Origin: DASXKD01 sp963734725
GTDB lineage: Bacteria; Actinomycetota; Actinomycetes; Streptosporangiales; Streptosporangiaceae
Assembly (NCBI GenBank): GCA_963734725.1
Contig: CAVTIX010000029.1
Span: forward strand, 62,001 to 126,000
Length of the DNA: 64,000 nt
Direction of reading: 5' to 3'
In this document: positions 25,664-33,882 of the stretch, piece after piece
Position numbering within the stretch: position 1 is the stretch's first letter
How the letters are laid out: each line of letters starts with the position of its first letter
The notes under the pieces: model-generated
Seen by the model: the letters and a program-made list of their open reading frames with translations, nothing else
The model's database searches: none
Told to the model about the DNA's origin: nothing
Made by a program: the position numbers and the translations under genes

Positions 25664-26059
25664 CAGCAGCAGGCAGCACCGATAAACCGGCGCCGCTGGC
25701 CAGCAACGCGGCGCCGTCGAGCGCATCACCGCGCGCAGGGACGCACACGGCCTCGGGCACGGCGGCGGCCACCCGGGAGGTGACAGCGGCGCCCGCAGCG
25801 CCCGGCTGACCTCCTCCTTCTCCTCAGCCGCCGCCGAGTCATAACCGGCGATGCCAGCTCCTGCGCTGGTCAGGGCGCCTGCCTCCGGCAGTCGGCCACA
25901 GACCTCGGCGAGCTGCGTGAGCAGGGCCGCCCGCGGCCCCGGTGCGCCCATCCACCCGCGAACGCCCTCGCCCAGCCGCAGCCGGCAGCTACCGCCCTCC
26001 CGGACCTCGGCCCGGAGATTGGTCTTGCCGACGTCGAGGGCAACAACAACGTCACTCAC
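25664..26059 (-). pseudogene. N-acetylglucosamine kinase (BadF/BadG/BcrA type), truncated and frameshifted
   Basis: From the ATG at 26059 the frame gives the ASKHA phosphate-1 motif VVVALDVGKTNLRAEV and GALTSAGAGIAGYDSAAAEE, as in actinobacterial GlcNAc kinases. After EEVSRALR the family sequence jumps to another frame: RVAAAVPEAVCVPARGDA, then LDGAALLASGAGLSV. It then ends at the 3' end of the SufE gene; the rest of the kinase is missing. Both a one-base shift and a C-terminal deletion are therefore present. It lies 10 bp downstream of murQ and was probably its operon partner. Confidence 0.75.
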
Positions 26060-26069
26060 CTGGCCGTCC

Positions 26070-26975
26070 TCACTCGCCGAGGGCGGCCCGCAGCGAACCC
26101 TGGCACTCCCGGAGCAGCGCCCGCGCCGCAGCAGGCGGCAGGCCCCGCCGGATCATGACGATGGCAGCCTTGGTATCGCCGTCCGCGGCGCGCAGCGCCT
26201 CCAGCACGGCACGCTCGTCGGCCCCGGTGATCAAGCCGACGATGCGCACCGAGCGGTCGCGCAGCTTCGCGCTGGTGGGCCGCACGTTGACCATCAGGTT
26301 GCGGTAGGTCTTGCCGAGCCGCACCATCGTGATGGTCGAAATCGCGTTCAGCACGACCTTCTGGGCCGTGCCGCTCTTGAGCCTGGTGGACCCGGCGATC
26401 AGTTCCGGGCCCACCAGCAGGTCGATGGCGACATCGACCGCGCGGCTCAGCGCGGAGCCCGCGTTGCAGGATATGCCGACAGTGAGCGCGCCCACTTCGG
26501 TCGCCTTGGCCACGCCGCCGAGGACGAACGGCGTGACGCCGCTGGCGCTCAGGCCAACGACAGCGTCGAGCCGACTCAGTTTCAGCTCGGTCAGGCGCCG
26601 CCGGGCTTCGAGCGGGTTGTCCTCAGCCCCTTCCACCGCCGAGCTGGCCGCTGCCGCCCCGCCCGCGATCAGCGCAAGGACCTGGCCCGGGTCGGTGGCG
26701 AAGGTGGGCACGCACTCCGCCGCGTCCATGAGCGCAAGGCGTCCCGAGGTGCCCGCCCCGAGGTAGATGAGCCGCCCGCGGGCGCGCATCCGCTCGACGA
26801 TAAGGTCGATGGCGCGCGCCGTCGCCGCGCTGGCGCCCCGGAGCGCCGCCTGGACGTCAGCCATATCATCGGCCATCATCCCGACCAGCAGTGGCGTGCT
26901 CGTCGCGCCGAGGTCGGGGCCGTCGGGCCGGACGGCCTCCGTCGCGAGCGCGCCGAGATTCGTTTCGCCGGTCAT
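26070..26975 (-). CDS. murQ: N-acetylmuramic acid 6-phosphate etherase
   Basis: This is a 301-residue MurQ. The SIS domain has RGRLIYLGAGTSGRLALMDA and the signature AAECVPTFATDP. The catalytic acid region VEGAEDNPLEAR (about 113-124) and a second glycine-rich sugar-phosphate loop VVGLSASGVTPFVLGG follow. A C-terminal domain has STRLKSGTAQKVVLNAIST and AKLRDRSVRIV. MurQ cleaves the lactyl ether of MurNAc-6-P to GlcNAc-6-P and lactate in the cytoplasm. It is divergent from anmK, which feeds it MurNAc-6-P. The length and motifs are normal. The start has AAAAGG upstream. Confidence 0.95.
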   Translation of the reverse strand: MTGETNLGALATEAVRPDGPDLGATSTPLLVGMMADDMADVQAALRGASAATARAIDLIVERMRARGRLIYLGAGTSGRLALMDAAECVPTFATDPGQVLALIAGGAAAASSAVEGAEDNPLEARRRLTELKLSRLDAVVGLSASGVTPFVLGGVAKATEVGALTVGISCNAGSALSRAVDVAIDLLVGPELIAGSTRLKSGTAQKVVLNAISTITMVRLGKTYRNLMVNVRPTSAKLRDRSVRIVGLITGADERAVLEALRAADGDTKAAIVMIRRGLPPAAARALLRECQGSLRAALGE

Positions 26976-27065
26976 CGGGCAGCCTTTTCTCGCTGGCGGG
27001 CGCGCGCAACCGGGGCGCGGCGAAGCATGACCATCCGGCCTTCCACTTCCTTACGGCACATCCTC

Positions 27066-27093
27066 GTGACTGGGGCAGGTTCCTTACTAATAC
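27066..27093 (+). promoter_or_regulatory. Putative anmK promoter
   Basis: GTGACT (27066-27071) and TAATAC (27088-27093) have a 16-bp spacer and lie 15 bp before the anmK start, in the only AT-richer part of the murQ-anmK intergenic region. The octamer TTCCTTAC occurs twice in this region, which could be an activator or repressor site. Weak evidence. Confidence 0.3.
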
Positions 27094-27107
27094 ACCGGAG
27101 CGCATCA

Positions 27108-28283
27108 GTGAACATGACCGTGATCGGGCTGATCAGTGGGACGTCCTACGATGCCGTTGACGCCGCCGCCGCCCGGATGTGGCTGGCGGGCGACACGCTG
27201 TTCCTGGTCCCGCTCGGCGTGCGCTCGGCCCCGGTCCCCGCGCCGCTGCGGGCGCGGATAGCCGCGGCGCTGCCTCCGCATCGCACAACCGTCGAGGAGA
27301 TCTGCCGCCTGGACACCACAATCGGGCAGCTCTTCGGCTCGGTGGCTGCCGATGCCAATGCGGCGCTCGTCGCCGGCGCGGCCGATCTGGTGTCGAGCCA
27401 TGGCCAGACCGTTTATCACTGGGTGGACGGCCGCACGGCGCTCGGCACCATGCAATTGGGTGAGCCGGCCTGGATCGCCGAGGCCAGCGGCTTGCCGGTC
27501 GTATCCGGGCTGCGTTCTCGCGACATTGCCCGCGGCGGCCAAGGCGCCCCGCTCGCGTCGCTCCTGGATGGCTTGCTCGTGCTGGGTAGCGACCGGACCG
27601 TCGGCTCGCTCAACCTCGGCGGCATCGCCAACATCACTGCCTGGTCTGACCCGGGTGAGATCGTTGCCTACGACATCGGCCCGGCCAGCGCGCTGATGGA
27701 CAGCGCAGTCGCCGATGCGACCGGCGGGCGGGAGCGCATGGACACCGGCGGCGTGCGAGCCGCCAGGGGCAAGGTGGACGCCGGTCTGCTCGCCGTCCTG
27801 CTCGCCGAGCCGTACTACCGTCTTCTCCCGCCGAAGTTGACGGGGAAGGAACTGTTCCACGCCGGCTATCTGCGGGCCATGGCAGGCGAGCGGGATGTGC
27901 CGCTGGATGACCTGCTTGCCACGCTGACCGAGCTCACCGCCATCCTGGTGGCACGGTCGTGCCGCGAACACGGCGTGCAACGGCTGTTCGTGGCCGGCGG
28001 AGGGATACGCAACCCGGCCCTGATGGGCCGCATTCGCGCGCTTGCCGGGCCGGCCCAGGTGCGCGAGTTCGACGACCTTGGGATGTCAGCCCAGGGCAAA
28101 GAGGCCTACACGATGGCCGTCATCGGGTTCCTCACCGTGCACGGCCTGCCCGCCACGATCCCGTCCGCCACCGGCGCGGCAGCCAGTTCCATCCTCGGTT
28201 CGCTTACCCCGGGCGCGGCGCCCTTGCGCCTCCCGGCGCCCGCCCGCTCGTTCCCATCCCGCATCACCGTCGTCGCAGCGTAG
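27108..28283 (+). CDS. anmK: Anhydro-N-acetylmuramic acid kinase
   Basis: This is a 391-residue ASKHA-fold kinase. The N-terminal nucleotide motif is VIGLISGTSYDAVDAAAA (actinobacterial variant of GTSxDG). LVSSHGQTVYHW, then RSRDIARGGQGAPL (about 150-163), GSLNLGGIANITAW and YDIGPASALMDS follow. The C-terminal adenosine motif is LFVAGGGIRNPALM. It opens the 1,6-anhydro ring of recycled anhydroMurNAc and phosphorylates C6. I used the GTG at 27108, seven bases after CGGAG; the ATG at 27114 is two codons in. An open frame reaches far upstream through murQ antisense but is not coding. It is divergent from murQ. Confidence 0.93.
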   Translation: MNMTVIGLISGTSYDAVDAAAARMWLAGDTLFLVPLGVRSAPVPAPLRARIAAALPPHRTTVEEICRLDTTIGQLFGSVAADANAALVAGAADLVSSHGQTVYHWVDGRTALGTMQLGEPAWIAEASGLPVVSGLRSRDIARGGQGAPLASLLDGLLVLGSDRTVGSLNLGGIANITAWSDPGEIVAYDIGPASALMDSAVADATGGRERMDTGGVRAARGKVDAGLLAVLLAEPYYRLLPPKLTGKELFHAGYLRAMAGERDVPLDDLLATLTELTAILVARSCREHGVQRLFVAGGGIRNPALMGRIRALAGPAQVREFDDLGMSAQGKEAYTMAVIGFLTVHGLPATIPSATGAAASSILGSLTPGAAPLRLPAPARSFPSRITVVAA

Positions 28284-28409
28284 CTGGGCAGGCGGGCCAT
28301 CGTTTTTTCGGCGCAGCTGCCGGCGAACTGCCGGACCGCGCGAACGGCTGCTTGGGCGTGCGCCAGCCGGCGTAGCTTTTGATCTCCGGGCGAGTTCCTC
28401 GGGGGGAGC

Positions 28410-28850
28410 ATGTACCTGTTCGAGTGCGAGGCGACGCTGCAGGCCGGGCCGGCTGCGGTGTGGGCGGTGTGGACAGACGTGGCCCGCTGGCCGGAGTGGG
28501 ATGTCAGCAAGGAGATCGCGCGGCTGGATGGCCCCTTCGAGCCGGGTGTGTCCGGGTGGGCCAAGCAGCGCGGCAACCTCGGCGGCCCCTTCACCATCAC
28601 CGCGGTGGCGCCCGGGCGGCGCTGGGTGAGCGAGTGCCCGCTGCTGTTCGGCAAGGTGGTCTTCGACCACGTGATCGAGCCGGTCGCGGCGGGCAGTGTC
28701 CGCGTGGTCAAGAGGGTCGAGGCCGAGGGCGGCATCGCGCCGTTGGCCCGGCTGTTCGTCCCGAGGATGCGCCGGGACATCGCCGAGTCGCTGGCCGCCC
28801 TGGGGCGGCTGGCGGCGGCGGCGCGCCCGGGCCTGGCCAGCCGCCAGTGA
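28410..28850 (+). CDS. SRPBCC family (polyketide cyclase/dehydrase-like) protein
   Basis: This is a 146-residue START-like barrel protein. The family opens with the strand and helix pattern LFECEATLQAGPAAVWAVWT followed by VARWPEWD, then the glycine-rich turn FEPGVSGWAKQRG, FTITAVAPGRRWVSE and a long C-terminal helix MRRDIAESLAALGRLAAAA. Such proteins bind hydrophobic ligands; the ligand here is unknown. A GGGGGGAG ribosome site sits right before the ATG. It is probably monocistronic between anmK and the channel-like membrane protein. Confidence 0.8.
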   Translation: MYLFECEATLQAGPAAVWAVWTDVARWPEWDVSKEIARLDGPFEPGVSGWAKQRGNLGGPFTITAVAPGRRWVSECPLLFGKVVFDHVIEPVAAGSVRVVKRVEAEGGIAPLARLFVPRMRRDIAESLAALGRLAAAARPGLASRQ

Positions 28851-28938
28851 TCGCGCGGCTTGCCTGAACCGCCCCAGCGGCGGCCGCGGCGCCGTGGCCC
28901 GGTATGTTCGCAAGAATCATTGACCGCCGGGAGACTTC

Positions 28939-30060
28939 GTGGTGGTGCCGCTCATCGGCCGCTCGGCGGCCGCGGTCGTCGGAGCATTGCTGGTGCTCAC
29001 CGCGTGGTACAGCGCCGTCGGCACGCTCATCGTGCCGCGCTCGGTCAGTAGCTGGCTGACCGTGTGGGTGGACCGGATCGTCCACGGGGCGTTCCGGCTG
29101 GTGGTCGGCGCCATCGCCGATTACAAGCGGCGCGACCGGGTGCTCGCTGCGGAGGCTGCGGCGATCCTGCTCGCCCAGCTGGCCGCCTGGCTGGCGACCT
29201 CGTTCGTCGGGTTCTGGCTGCTGTTGTGGCCGTTCGAGGCCGACGGCATCGGGTCGGCCTTCAGCGCTGCTGGGTCCGCGCTGTTCACCCTGGGGTTCGC
29301 GGTGCCGGCCGGCGGCGCGCCCTCGGCCATTGTCACCGCGGCCGGTGCGACCGGGCTGGTGATCGTCACGCTGCAGATCGCCTACCTGCCGAGCCTGTAC
29401 GCGGCGTTCAACCGCAGGGAAACCGAGGTGGCGCTGCTGAACGCGCGGGCCGGCGTGCCCTCCTGGGGGCCGGAGCTGCTGGCGCGCACCCACTACGCGC
29501 TGGGATCTGGCGTGTCAACCGTCGATACCCTGCCCGCCTTGTACGCCCGGTGGGAAGTGTGGGCGGCCGACGTCGCGGAGAGCCACACCACCTACCTCCC
29601 CCTGGTGCGGTTCCGCTCGCCGCGGCCGCTGTCGTCGTGGGTGACCGCCCTGCTGGCCGTGCTGGACTCCGCCGCCTTGTTCCTGGCGCTATCTCCCAAG
29701 GCCGCGCCCACCGTGCCGGCCCGGTTGTGCCTGCGGGCGGGATTCCAGTGTTTCAATCAGATCGCCGCGGCGATGGGCATCCAGGTTCCCGCCGAGGCGA
29801 GCACGCCCGGCGAGATCAGCCTGACCTATGAGGAATACCTGGGCGCGATCGACCGGATGCGCAAGGTCGATTTCCCGATCGAGCGCGACCCCGCCGAGGC
29901 ATGGCCGGATTTCGTTGGCTGGCGAGCCAACTATGAGCGCGCCGCCTACGCCGTGGCCGCCGATCTCTACGCCGTGCCGGCGCTCTGGTCTGGCCCGCGC
30001 CGGCCACCCACTCCCGCGGTTCCCCCCTACCGCCCGCCGCTCGGACGACCACCCAAGTAA
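28939..30060 (+). CDS. Ion-channel-like membrane protein
   Basis: This is a 373-residue protein. Helices lie at about 8-28, 72-95 (AAILLAQLAAWLATSFVGFW) and 125-150 (GATGLVIVTLQIAYLPSLYA). Between the last two, SALFTLGFAVPAGGAP sits where a pore loop would be; it resembles a degenerate potassium-channel filter without the TxGYG signature. The C-terminal 200 residues are soluble, with HTTYLPLVRFRSPRPLSSWV and Glu/Arg-rich helices. Actinobacterial proteins of this layout are annotated as two-pore-domain channel-like or unknown. Transport is not shown. GTG start with GGGAG upstream. Confidence 0.7.
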   Translation: MVVPLIGRSAAAVVGALLVLTAWYSAVGTLIVPRSVSSWLTVWVDRIVHGAFRLVVGAIADYKRRDRVLAAEAAAILLAQLAAWLATSFVGFWLLLWPFEADGIGSAFSAAGSALFTLGFAVPAGGAPSAIVTAAGATGLVIVTLQIAYLPSLYAAFNRRETEVALLNARAGVPSWGPELLARTHYALGSGVSTVDTLPALYARWEVWAADVAESHTTYLPLVRFRSPRPLSSWVTALLAVLDSAALFLALSPKAAPTVPARLCLRAGFQCFNQIAAAMGIQVPAEASTPGEISLTYEEYLGAIDRMRKVDFPIERDPAEAWPDFVGWRANYERAAYAVAADLYAVPALWSGPRRPPTPAVPPYRPPLGRPPK

Positions 30061-30121
30061 CCCGCCGAGCGTCCCGCCACCCACGATCAGTCCCCAGGGA
30101 TCTTTCGATTACCCGCGCAGC

Positions 30122-30183
30122 ATGTCGTGTAACGATGTAAAACTCAGAAGAGATGTCGTGTGACGATGTAAAGCTGAGAAGAG
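30122..30183 (+). repeat. Tandem 31-bp direct repeat
   Basis: Units 30122-30152 and 30153-30183 abut exactly and differ at 3 of 31 positions. Each reads atgtcgtgt-acgatgtaaa-ct-agaagag. The AT-rich gatgtaaa-ct-agaag core resembles terminal repeat units of IS21-type elements in actinobacteria, whose ends carry multiple short repeats. No transposase is nearby. It could be a solo insertion-sequence end or a regulatory repeat for the membrane protein gene that follows. Confidence 0.6.
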
Positions 30184-30215
30184 CCAGAGGCCGGGCGAGG
30201 GGGGATTCCGCCACC

Positions 30216-30653
30216 ATGGGTTTTGCTGCGTTGATCAGCTGGCTCGTCACCGCCTTGTTCGGCCTCTACCTGCTGGCCGTCTGGCTGATCGAAAATGACG
30301 TCGCTCACCGGGGCGCCGCGGCCAGCCGGTTGCCGGCCCCGGTGATCTTCGCGCATGTCCTGCTCGCCCTGACCGGGCTGGTGTTCTGGGTGATCTACCT
30401 GCTGTCCGGCTCTGACACGCCAGGCTGGGCCGCGATAGGGATCTTGGGGGGCGTGGCCATGCTGGGCCTGACCATGTTTACCCGGTGGATCCCGGTGCAC
30501 CGGGCCTACGTGGCCGCCGACGCTAAGGCGGACCGGCCGATCGAGTTCGACTTCCCAGCCGAACGGGCCTTCCCGGTAGCCGTCGTCGCCAGTCACGGCC
30601 TGCTCGCCGGCGCGACCTTGACCCTGGCGCTTGTCACCATGCTGGTGGACTGA
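30216..30653 (+). CDS. Small integral membrane protein, four helices
   Basis: This 145-residue protein is almost entirely membrane: helices at about 3-22 (ALISWLVTALFGLYLLAVWL), 42-62 (VIFAHVLLALTGLVFWVIYL), 69-88 and 118-140. A conserved-looking loop TRWIPVHRAYVAADAKADRP lies between helices 3 and 4. The His residues in the second helix and in the loop are spaced as in some heme-binding four-helix proteins, but no function is assigned. I started at the ATG at 30216, which follows GAGGGGGGAT; the frame is open upstream only through the tandem repeat. Confidence 0.7.
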   Translation: MGFAALISWLVTALFGLYLLAVWLIENDVAHRGAAASRLPAPVIFAHVLLALTGLVFWVIYLLSGSDTPGWAAIGILGGVAMLGLTMFTRWIPVHRAYVAADAKADRPIEFDFPAERAFPVAVVASHGLLAGATLTLALVTMLVD

Positions 30654-30689
30654 CCGGGCCGCGTTCCCGTAATGGCCAGAACAGCAGAG

Positions 30690-31514
30690 TCACGTGCCCG
30701 TCTTACCGGGGACGGGCAGCGTGGCGGCCGAGTCCGCCCGGGACAGGCTGGTGGTAAAGGCGTACCGGGACGCCCGGTACAGATGCTCCGCGAACTCCAG
30801 CGGCCGGCCGGTCTCGTCGTAGGCGGTGCGCTCCATGGTGAGCAGCGCGGCGCCGCGGTTCTCGTGCAGGACGCGGGCCTCCATGGCGGAGGCGTTCTTC
30901 GCGCACATGCGCTGGGTGGCCGAGCCCAGCCGGATGCCGGACGCGCGGAGCAGCTCGTAGAGCCCGTGCTGTTCGAGCATGTCGATGCTCAGGTGGACCA
31001 GGCCCGTCGGCAGGAAGTTGTGCATCAGGGCGATCGGCTCGCCGTCGGCCAGCCGGATTCGCTCCAGCGAGACGACCATGGCCGGCTCGGGCAGCTGCAG
31101 CGCGGCGGCCACGCGGTCGCTGGCGTGGGTGACCTCGTTGCGGATAACCGTCGTCTCCGGTGCCCGGCCGGCCGCCGCCAGGTCGTCATAGAGGCTGGTC
31201 AGCTCGACGTCGCGGTCGATCCGCTCGTTAGCGACGAGCGTGCCCGCGCCGCGTTTGCGGACCACGAGGCCCTTGTTGGACAGGTACTGGAACGCGGCCC
31301 GCACCGTGGGCCGGGACAGGCCCAGCCGCTCCGCCAGTTGCACCTCGTTGTCCAGCCGCGACCCGACCTTCAGCGCGCCGGACCTGATAGCCGCCTCGAA
31401 ATGCTGGGCAAGCTGAAAGTACAGGGGCACCGGGCTGGTCCGGTCGATGGTGATCAAAGTCGGGCTGACCGTGGGGCCCGAGGCGGTCTGGTGCTCCTGC
31501 ATCCGGCTCGCCAT
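30690..31514 (-). CDS. GntR/HutC family regulator with UTRA domain
   Basis: This is a 274-residue regulator. The N-terminal winged helix (about 30-95) has PLYFQLAQHFEAAIRSG and LAERLGLSRPTVRAAFQYLS. The C-terminal UTRA effector domain (about 115-265) has VSLERIRLADGEPIALMHNF and LLTMERTAYDETGRPLEF. HutC-type proteins repress sugar or histidine catabolic genes until an effector binds. The ATG at 31514 has AGGGAG upstream; an in-frame ATG at 31595 is an alternative with a non-family extension. It faces the dehydrogenase/isomerase operon at 31766, its likely target. Confidence 0.88.
   Translation of the reverse strand: MASRMQEHQTASGPTVSPTLITIDRTSPVPLYFQLAQHFEAAIRSGALKVGSRLDNEVQLAERLGLSRPTVRAAFQYLSNKGLVVRKRGAGTLVANERIDRDVELTSLYDDLAAAGRAPETTVIRNEVTHASDRVAAALQLPEPAMVVSLERIRLADGEPIALMHNFLPTGLVHLSIDMLEQHGLYELLRASGIRLGSATQRMCAKNASAMEARVLHENRGAALLTMERTAYDETGRPLEFAEHLYRASRYAFTTSLSRADSAATLPVPGKTGT
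30696..30717. terminator. Hairpin between convergent genes
   Basis: GCCCGTC (30696-30702) pairs with GACGGGC (30711-30717) around an 8-nt loop. It overlaps the last codons of the GntR gene and lies about 40 bp beyond the membrane protein stop, so it may end the plus-strand transcript. Confidence 0.35.
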
Positions 31515-31584
31515 CCAGCTCCCTTCTGGGCTGCGGGACCCCGGGCGCGGTCCGGAAAGGGTCGCGCAGGTATCGAGGGTTGTT

Positions 31585-31594
31585 TGTTCGAACA
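31585..31594. promoter_or_regulatory. Palindrome in the gntR-operon intergenic region
   Basis: TGTTCGAACA is a perfect 10-bp palindrome beside the AT-rich ttatattga. It lies 70 bp before the GntR start and is a candidate site for GntR autoregulation. Confidence 0.4.
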
Positions 31595-31673
31595 TTATAT
31601 TGACCGCGTTGCTACGCCATGTCTAGGCCCGTGGACGGCGCCTCGCGGTCGCGCCAGGCCCATTTGTCCCGAC

Positions 31674-31716
31674 ATACTGACAGTATCTTGACAGGCCAAA
31701 TAGCCCAGTGCAGACT
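31674..31716 (+). promoter_or_regulatory. Operon promoter with overlapping operator
   Basis: A perfect inverted repeat ATACTG-A-CAGTAT (31674-31686) directly precedes TTGACA (31688-31693). CAGACT (31711-31716), 17 bp later, keeps the key A and T of a -10 box. A repressor bound to the palindrome would block the -35, which fits control by the adjacent GntR protein. It lies 50 bp before the operon's first gene. Confidence 0.5.
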
Positions 31717-31765
31717 CGACACGGATCACCGCAGGTTCCTGGGCCGGGGAGGCTGATCAGCGACG

Positions 31766-32752
31766 ATGGCCGGTTCCACCGCACCCACACAATTGCGGAT
31801 CGGCGTTGTGCTCGAGGCCTTCCTCGACCGGCCGCTGGAGGACGTGCTGCCGTGGCTGGCGCAGGCCGCGCCGGAGGTCACCGACATCGAGGTCGGGGCC
31901 GGCGGGTATGCCCCGCACCCGCACTGCGACGTGGCGGAACTGCTGCACAGCGCGCCTGCCCGCACCGCGTGGCTGGACCTGGTCGCGCGGCACGGCCTGC
32001 GGCTGGATGCCCTGAACGCCTGGGGCAACCCCCTGCACCCGGACGAGGACCTGGCCCGGCGGCATGACGAGGACCTGCGGAACGCGATCCGGCTGGCCGT
32101 GCTGCTGGGCGCCGACCGGGTCGTCGCCATGGCCGGCTGCCCCGCCGGCGCGCCGGGGGACGGGGTGCCGCACTTCGGGGCCGGTGGCTGGCTGCCCTAC
32201 CTGGAGGGCGTGTACCAGCGGCAGTGGACCGAGCGCATCGAGCCGTACTGGACCGAGCTTGCCGCGTTCGCCGCGGCCGAGGCGCCCGGCCTGCTGGTCT
32301 GCCTGGAACTGCACCCCGGGACCTGCGCGTTCAACGTGGAGACGTTCCGCCGGGTGGCCGCGCTCGGGCCGTCGATCGGCGCCAACCTGGACCCCAGCCA
32401 CTTCTTCTGGATGGGCATGGACGGACACCGGGTGGCCGAGGCGCTCGGTGACCGGGTCGGCCACGCGCACGGCAAGGACACCGTCTTCCACGCGGACAGC
32501 CTGGCCCTCAACGGCCTGCTCGACCGGCGCTGGCCCGAGCCCGCCGCCGAGATGCCGTGGACGTTCGCGGTCCCCGGCCGCGGCCACGACCTGGCCTGGT
32601 GGACCGGCCTGGTGCGGGCGCTGGCCGGATCCAGGGCGCGGGTCGTGTCGATCGAGCACGAGGACCCGTTCGTGCCCGCCGAGACCGGCGTGCCGGAGGC
32701 GGCGCGGGTGCTGCGCGCGGCCATCGACGCGGCCCGGACGGTGGCGGCGTGA
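31766..32752 (+). CDS. Sugar phosphate isomerase/epimerase-like TIM barrel
   Basis: This is a 328-residue AP-endonuclease-2/xylose-isomerase-like barrel. The expected metal ligands are visible: Glu in LLVCLELHPGTCAFN, Asp in GANLDPSHFFW, His in VGHAHGKDTVF and Glu in RVVSIEHEDPF. Active members are epimerases, isomerases or dehydratases of keto-sugars and keto-inositols. It is the first gene of a five-gene operon and overlaps the next by 4 nt. The extended GGGGAGG is 13 nt before the ATG. The substrate cannot be read from sequence. Confidence 0.85.
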   Translation: MAGSTAPTQLRIGVVLEAFLDRPLEDVLPWLAQAAPEVTDIEVGAGGYAPHPHCDVAELLHSAPARTAWLDLVARHGLRLDALNAWGNPLHPDEDLARRHDEDLRNAIRLAVLLGADRVVAMAGCPAGAPGDGVPHFGAGGWLPYLEGVYQRQWTERIEPYWTELAAFAAAEAPGLLVCLELHPGTCAFNVETFRRVAALGPSIGANLDPSHFFWMGMDGHRVAEALGDRVGHAHGKDTVFHADSLALNGLLDRRWPEPAAEMPWTFAVPGRGHDLAWWTGLVRALAGSRARVVSIEHEDPFVPAETGVPEAARVLRAAIDAARTVAA

Positions 32753-33882
32753 CCCACGGCGCCGGCGTGCCGGGCGGCGAGGGGCGCAGGCTGCGCGTCG
32801 GGCTCGTGGGCACCGGGCTCATCGCGCAGGTCATGCACCTGCACTACCTGACCGAGCTGGCGGACCGGTTCGAGATCGCCGCGGTGGCCGACCTCGACGC
32901 CGACAGCGCCCGGGCCTGCGCCGGGCAGTACCGCGTCCCGCTCGTGTTCACCGACTGGCGGGAGATGCTCCGGTGCCCGCTCGACGCGGTGATGGTGCTG
33001 ACCTCGGGCAGCCACGCGCCGATCGCCGTAGCCGCCGCGCAGGCCGGGATGGCTGTCTTCGTCGAGAAGCCGATGTGCTTCTCGGCAGCCGAGGGGCGCG
33101 AGATGGTGGCCGCGGCCGAGCAGGCCGGCGTCACCCTGATGGTCGGCTACCCGAAGCGCTACGACCCCGCGTTCGCCCGCTTCCAGAAGGAGGCCGCGCA
33201 GCTCGGCGGGGCGCGGCTGATGCGCGTCACGACGTTCGAGTCGCCGATCGCGGCCTACGTCGAGCACTATCCGCTGCTGCCGCGCGAGCCGCCGCCAGCC
33301 GACGTGCTGCAGCGGTTCCGCGACGACAACGACACGCGGGTGCGCGCAGCGATCGGCGAGGCCAGCTCGCTGGAACGGGCCGTCTACGAGACGGTGCTGC
33401 TCGACACGCTGGTGCACGAGCTGAACGCGATCCGCGGGGTGCTCGGCGAGCCGGACCGGATCGACTACGTGAGCCTGCGCCAGGACACGGTCACGGTGAT
33501 GTTCCGGTTCGGCGCGCTGCCGGTCGCGCTGCACTGGATCGACCTGCCCGGCATCTCCCGTTATGAGATGGAGTTTGCCCTGTATGCCGCGGACCGTCGG
33601 CTGCGGCTGGCGTTCCCGTCGCCGTTCCTCCGGAACGAGCCCGCGGTGCTGGAGATCGAGGGCGGCGACCTCGCCTCGGCGCGGTCCTGGCGCACCGAGG
33701 AGGTCGTGTCCTACGAGAGCGGCTTCAAGCGGGAGCTCGCCGCATTCCATGAGTCCGCCACCGGCGGCGGCGCGCCCGCCACGGCCGGCCGGGACGCGCT
33801 GCGGGACATCGCGCTGTGCCAGGCGATCATCGAATGCCACCGCCGGGGCGCGCCGGTGGACGAACCGTCTAGCGTCGGCTAG
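32749..33882 (+). CDS. Gfo/Idh/MocA family oxidoreductase (1)
   Basis: This is a 377-residue NAD(P)-dependent dehydrogenase. The Rossmann motif GLVGTGLIAQVMHLHYL lies at about 15-31. The hallmark EKP is in VFVEKPMCFS, then MVGYPKRYDPAF follows. The C-terminal substrate domain is longer than usual around 190-240 (charged RDDNDTRVRAAIGE) and carries DTLVHELNAIRGV in place of the usual D-x-x-x-H helix. GTG start overlaps the isomerase stop (GTGA). It differs clearly from the other two dehydrogenases in the operon, so the three are unlikely to be recent duplicates. Confidence 0.85.
   Translation: MTHGAGVPGGEGRRLRVGLVGTGLIAQVMHLHYLTELADRFEIAAVADLDADSARACAGQYRVPLVFTDWREMLRCPLDAVMVLTSGSHAPIAVAAAQAGMAVFVEKPMCFSAAEGREMVAAAEQAGVTLMVGYPKRYDPAFARFQKEAAQLGGARLMRVTTFESPIAAYVEHYPLLPREPPPADVLQRFRDDNDTRVRAAIGEASSLERAVYETVLLDTLVHELNAIRGVLGEPDRIDYVSLRQDTVTVMFRFGALPVALHWIDLPGISRYEMEFALYAADRRLRLAFPSPFLRNEPAVLEIEGGDLASARSWRTEEVVSYESGFKRELAAFHESATGGGAPATAGRDALRDIALCQAIIECHRRGAPVDEPSSVG

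Noticed and set aside
25851..27107. Long upstream extension of the anmK frame
   Set aside because: It runs antisense through murQ and the broken kinase and has shadow composition. anmK starts at 27108 with its own ribosome site.
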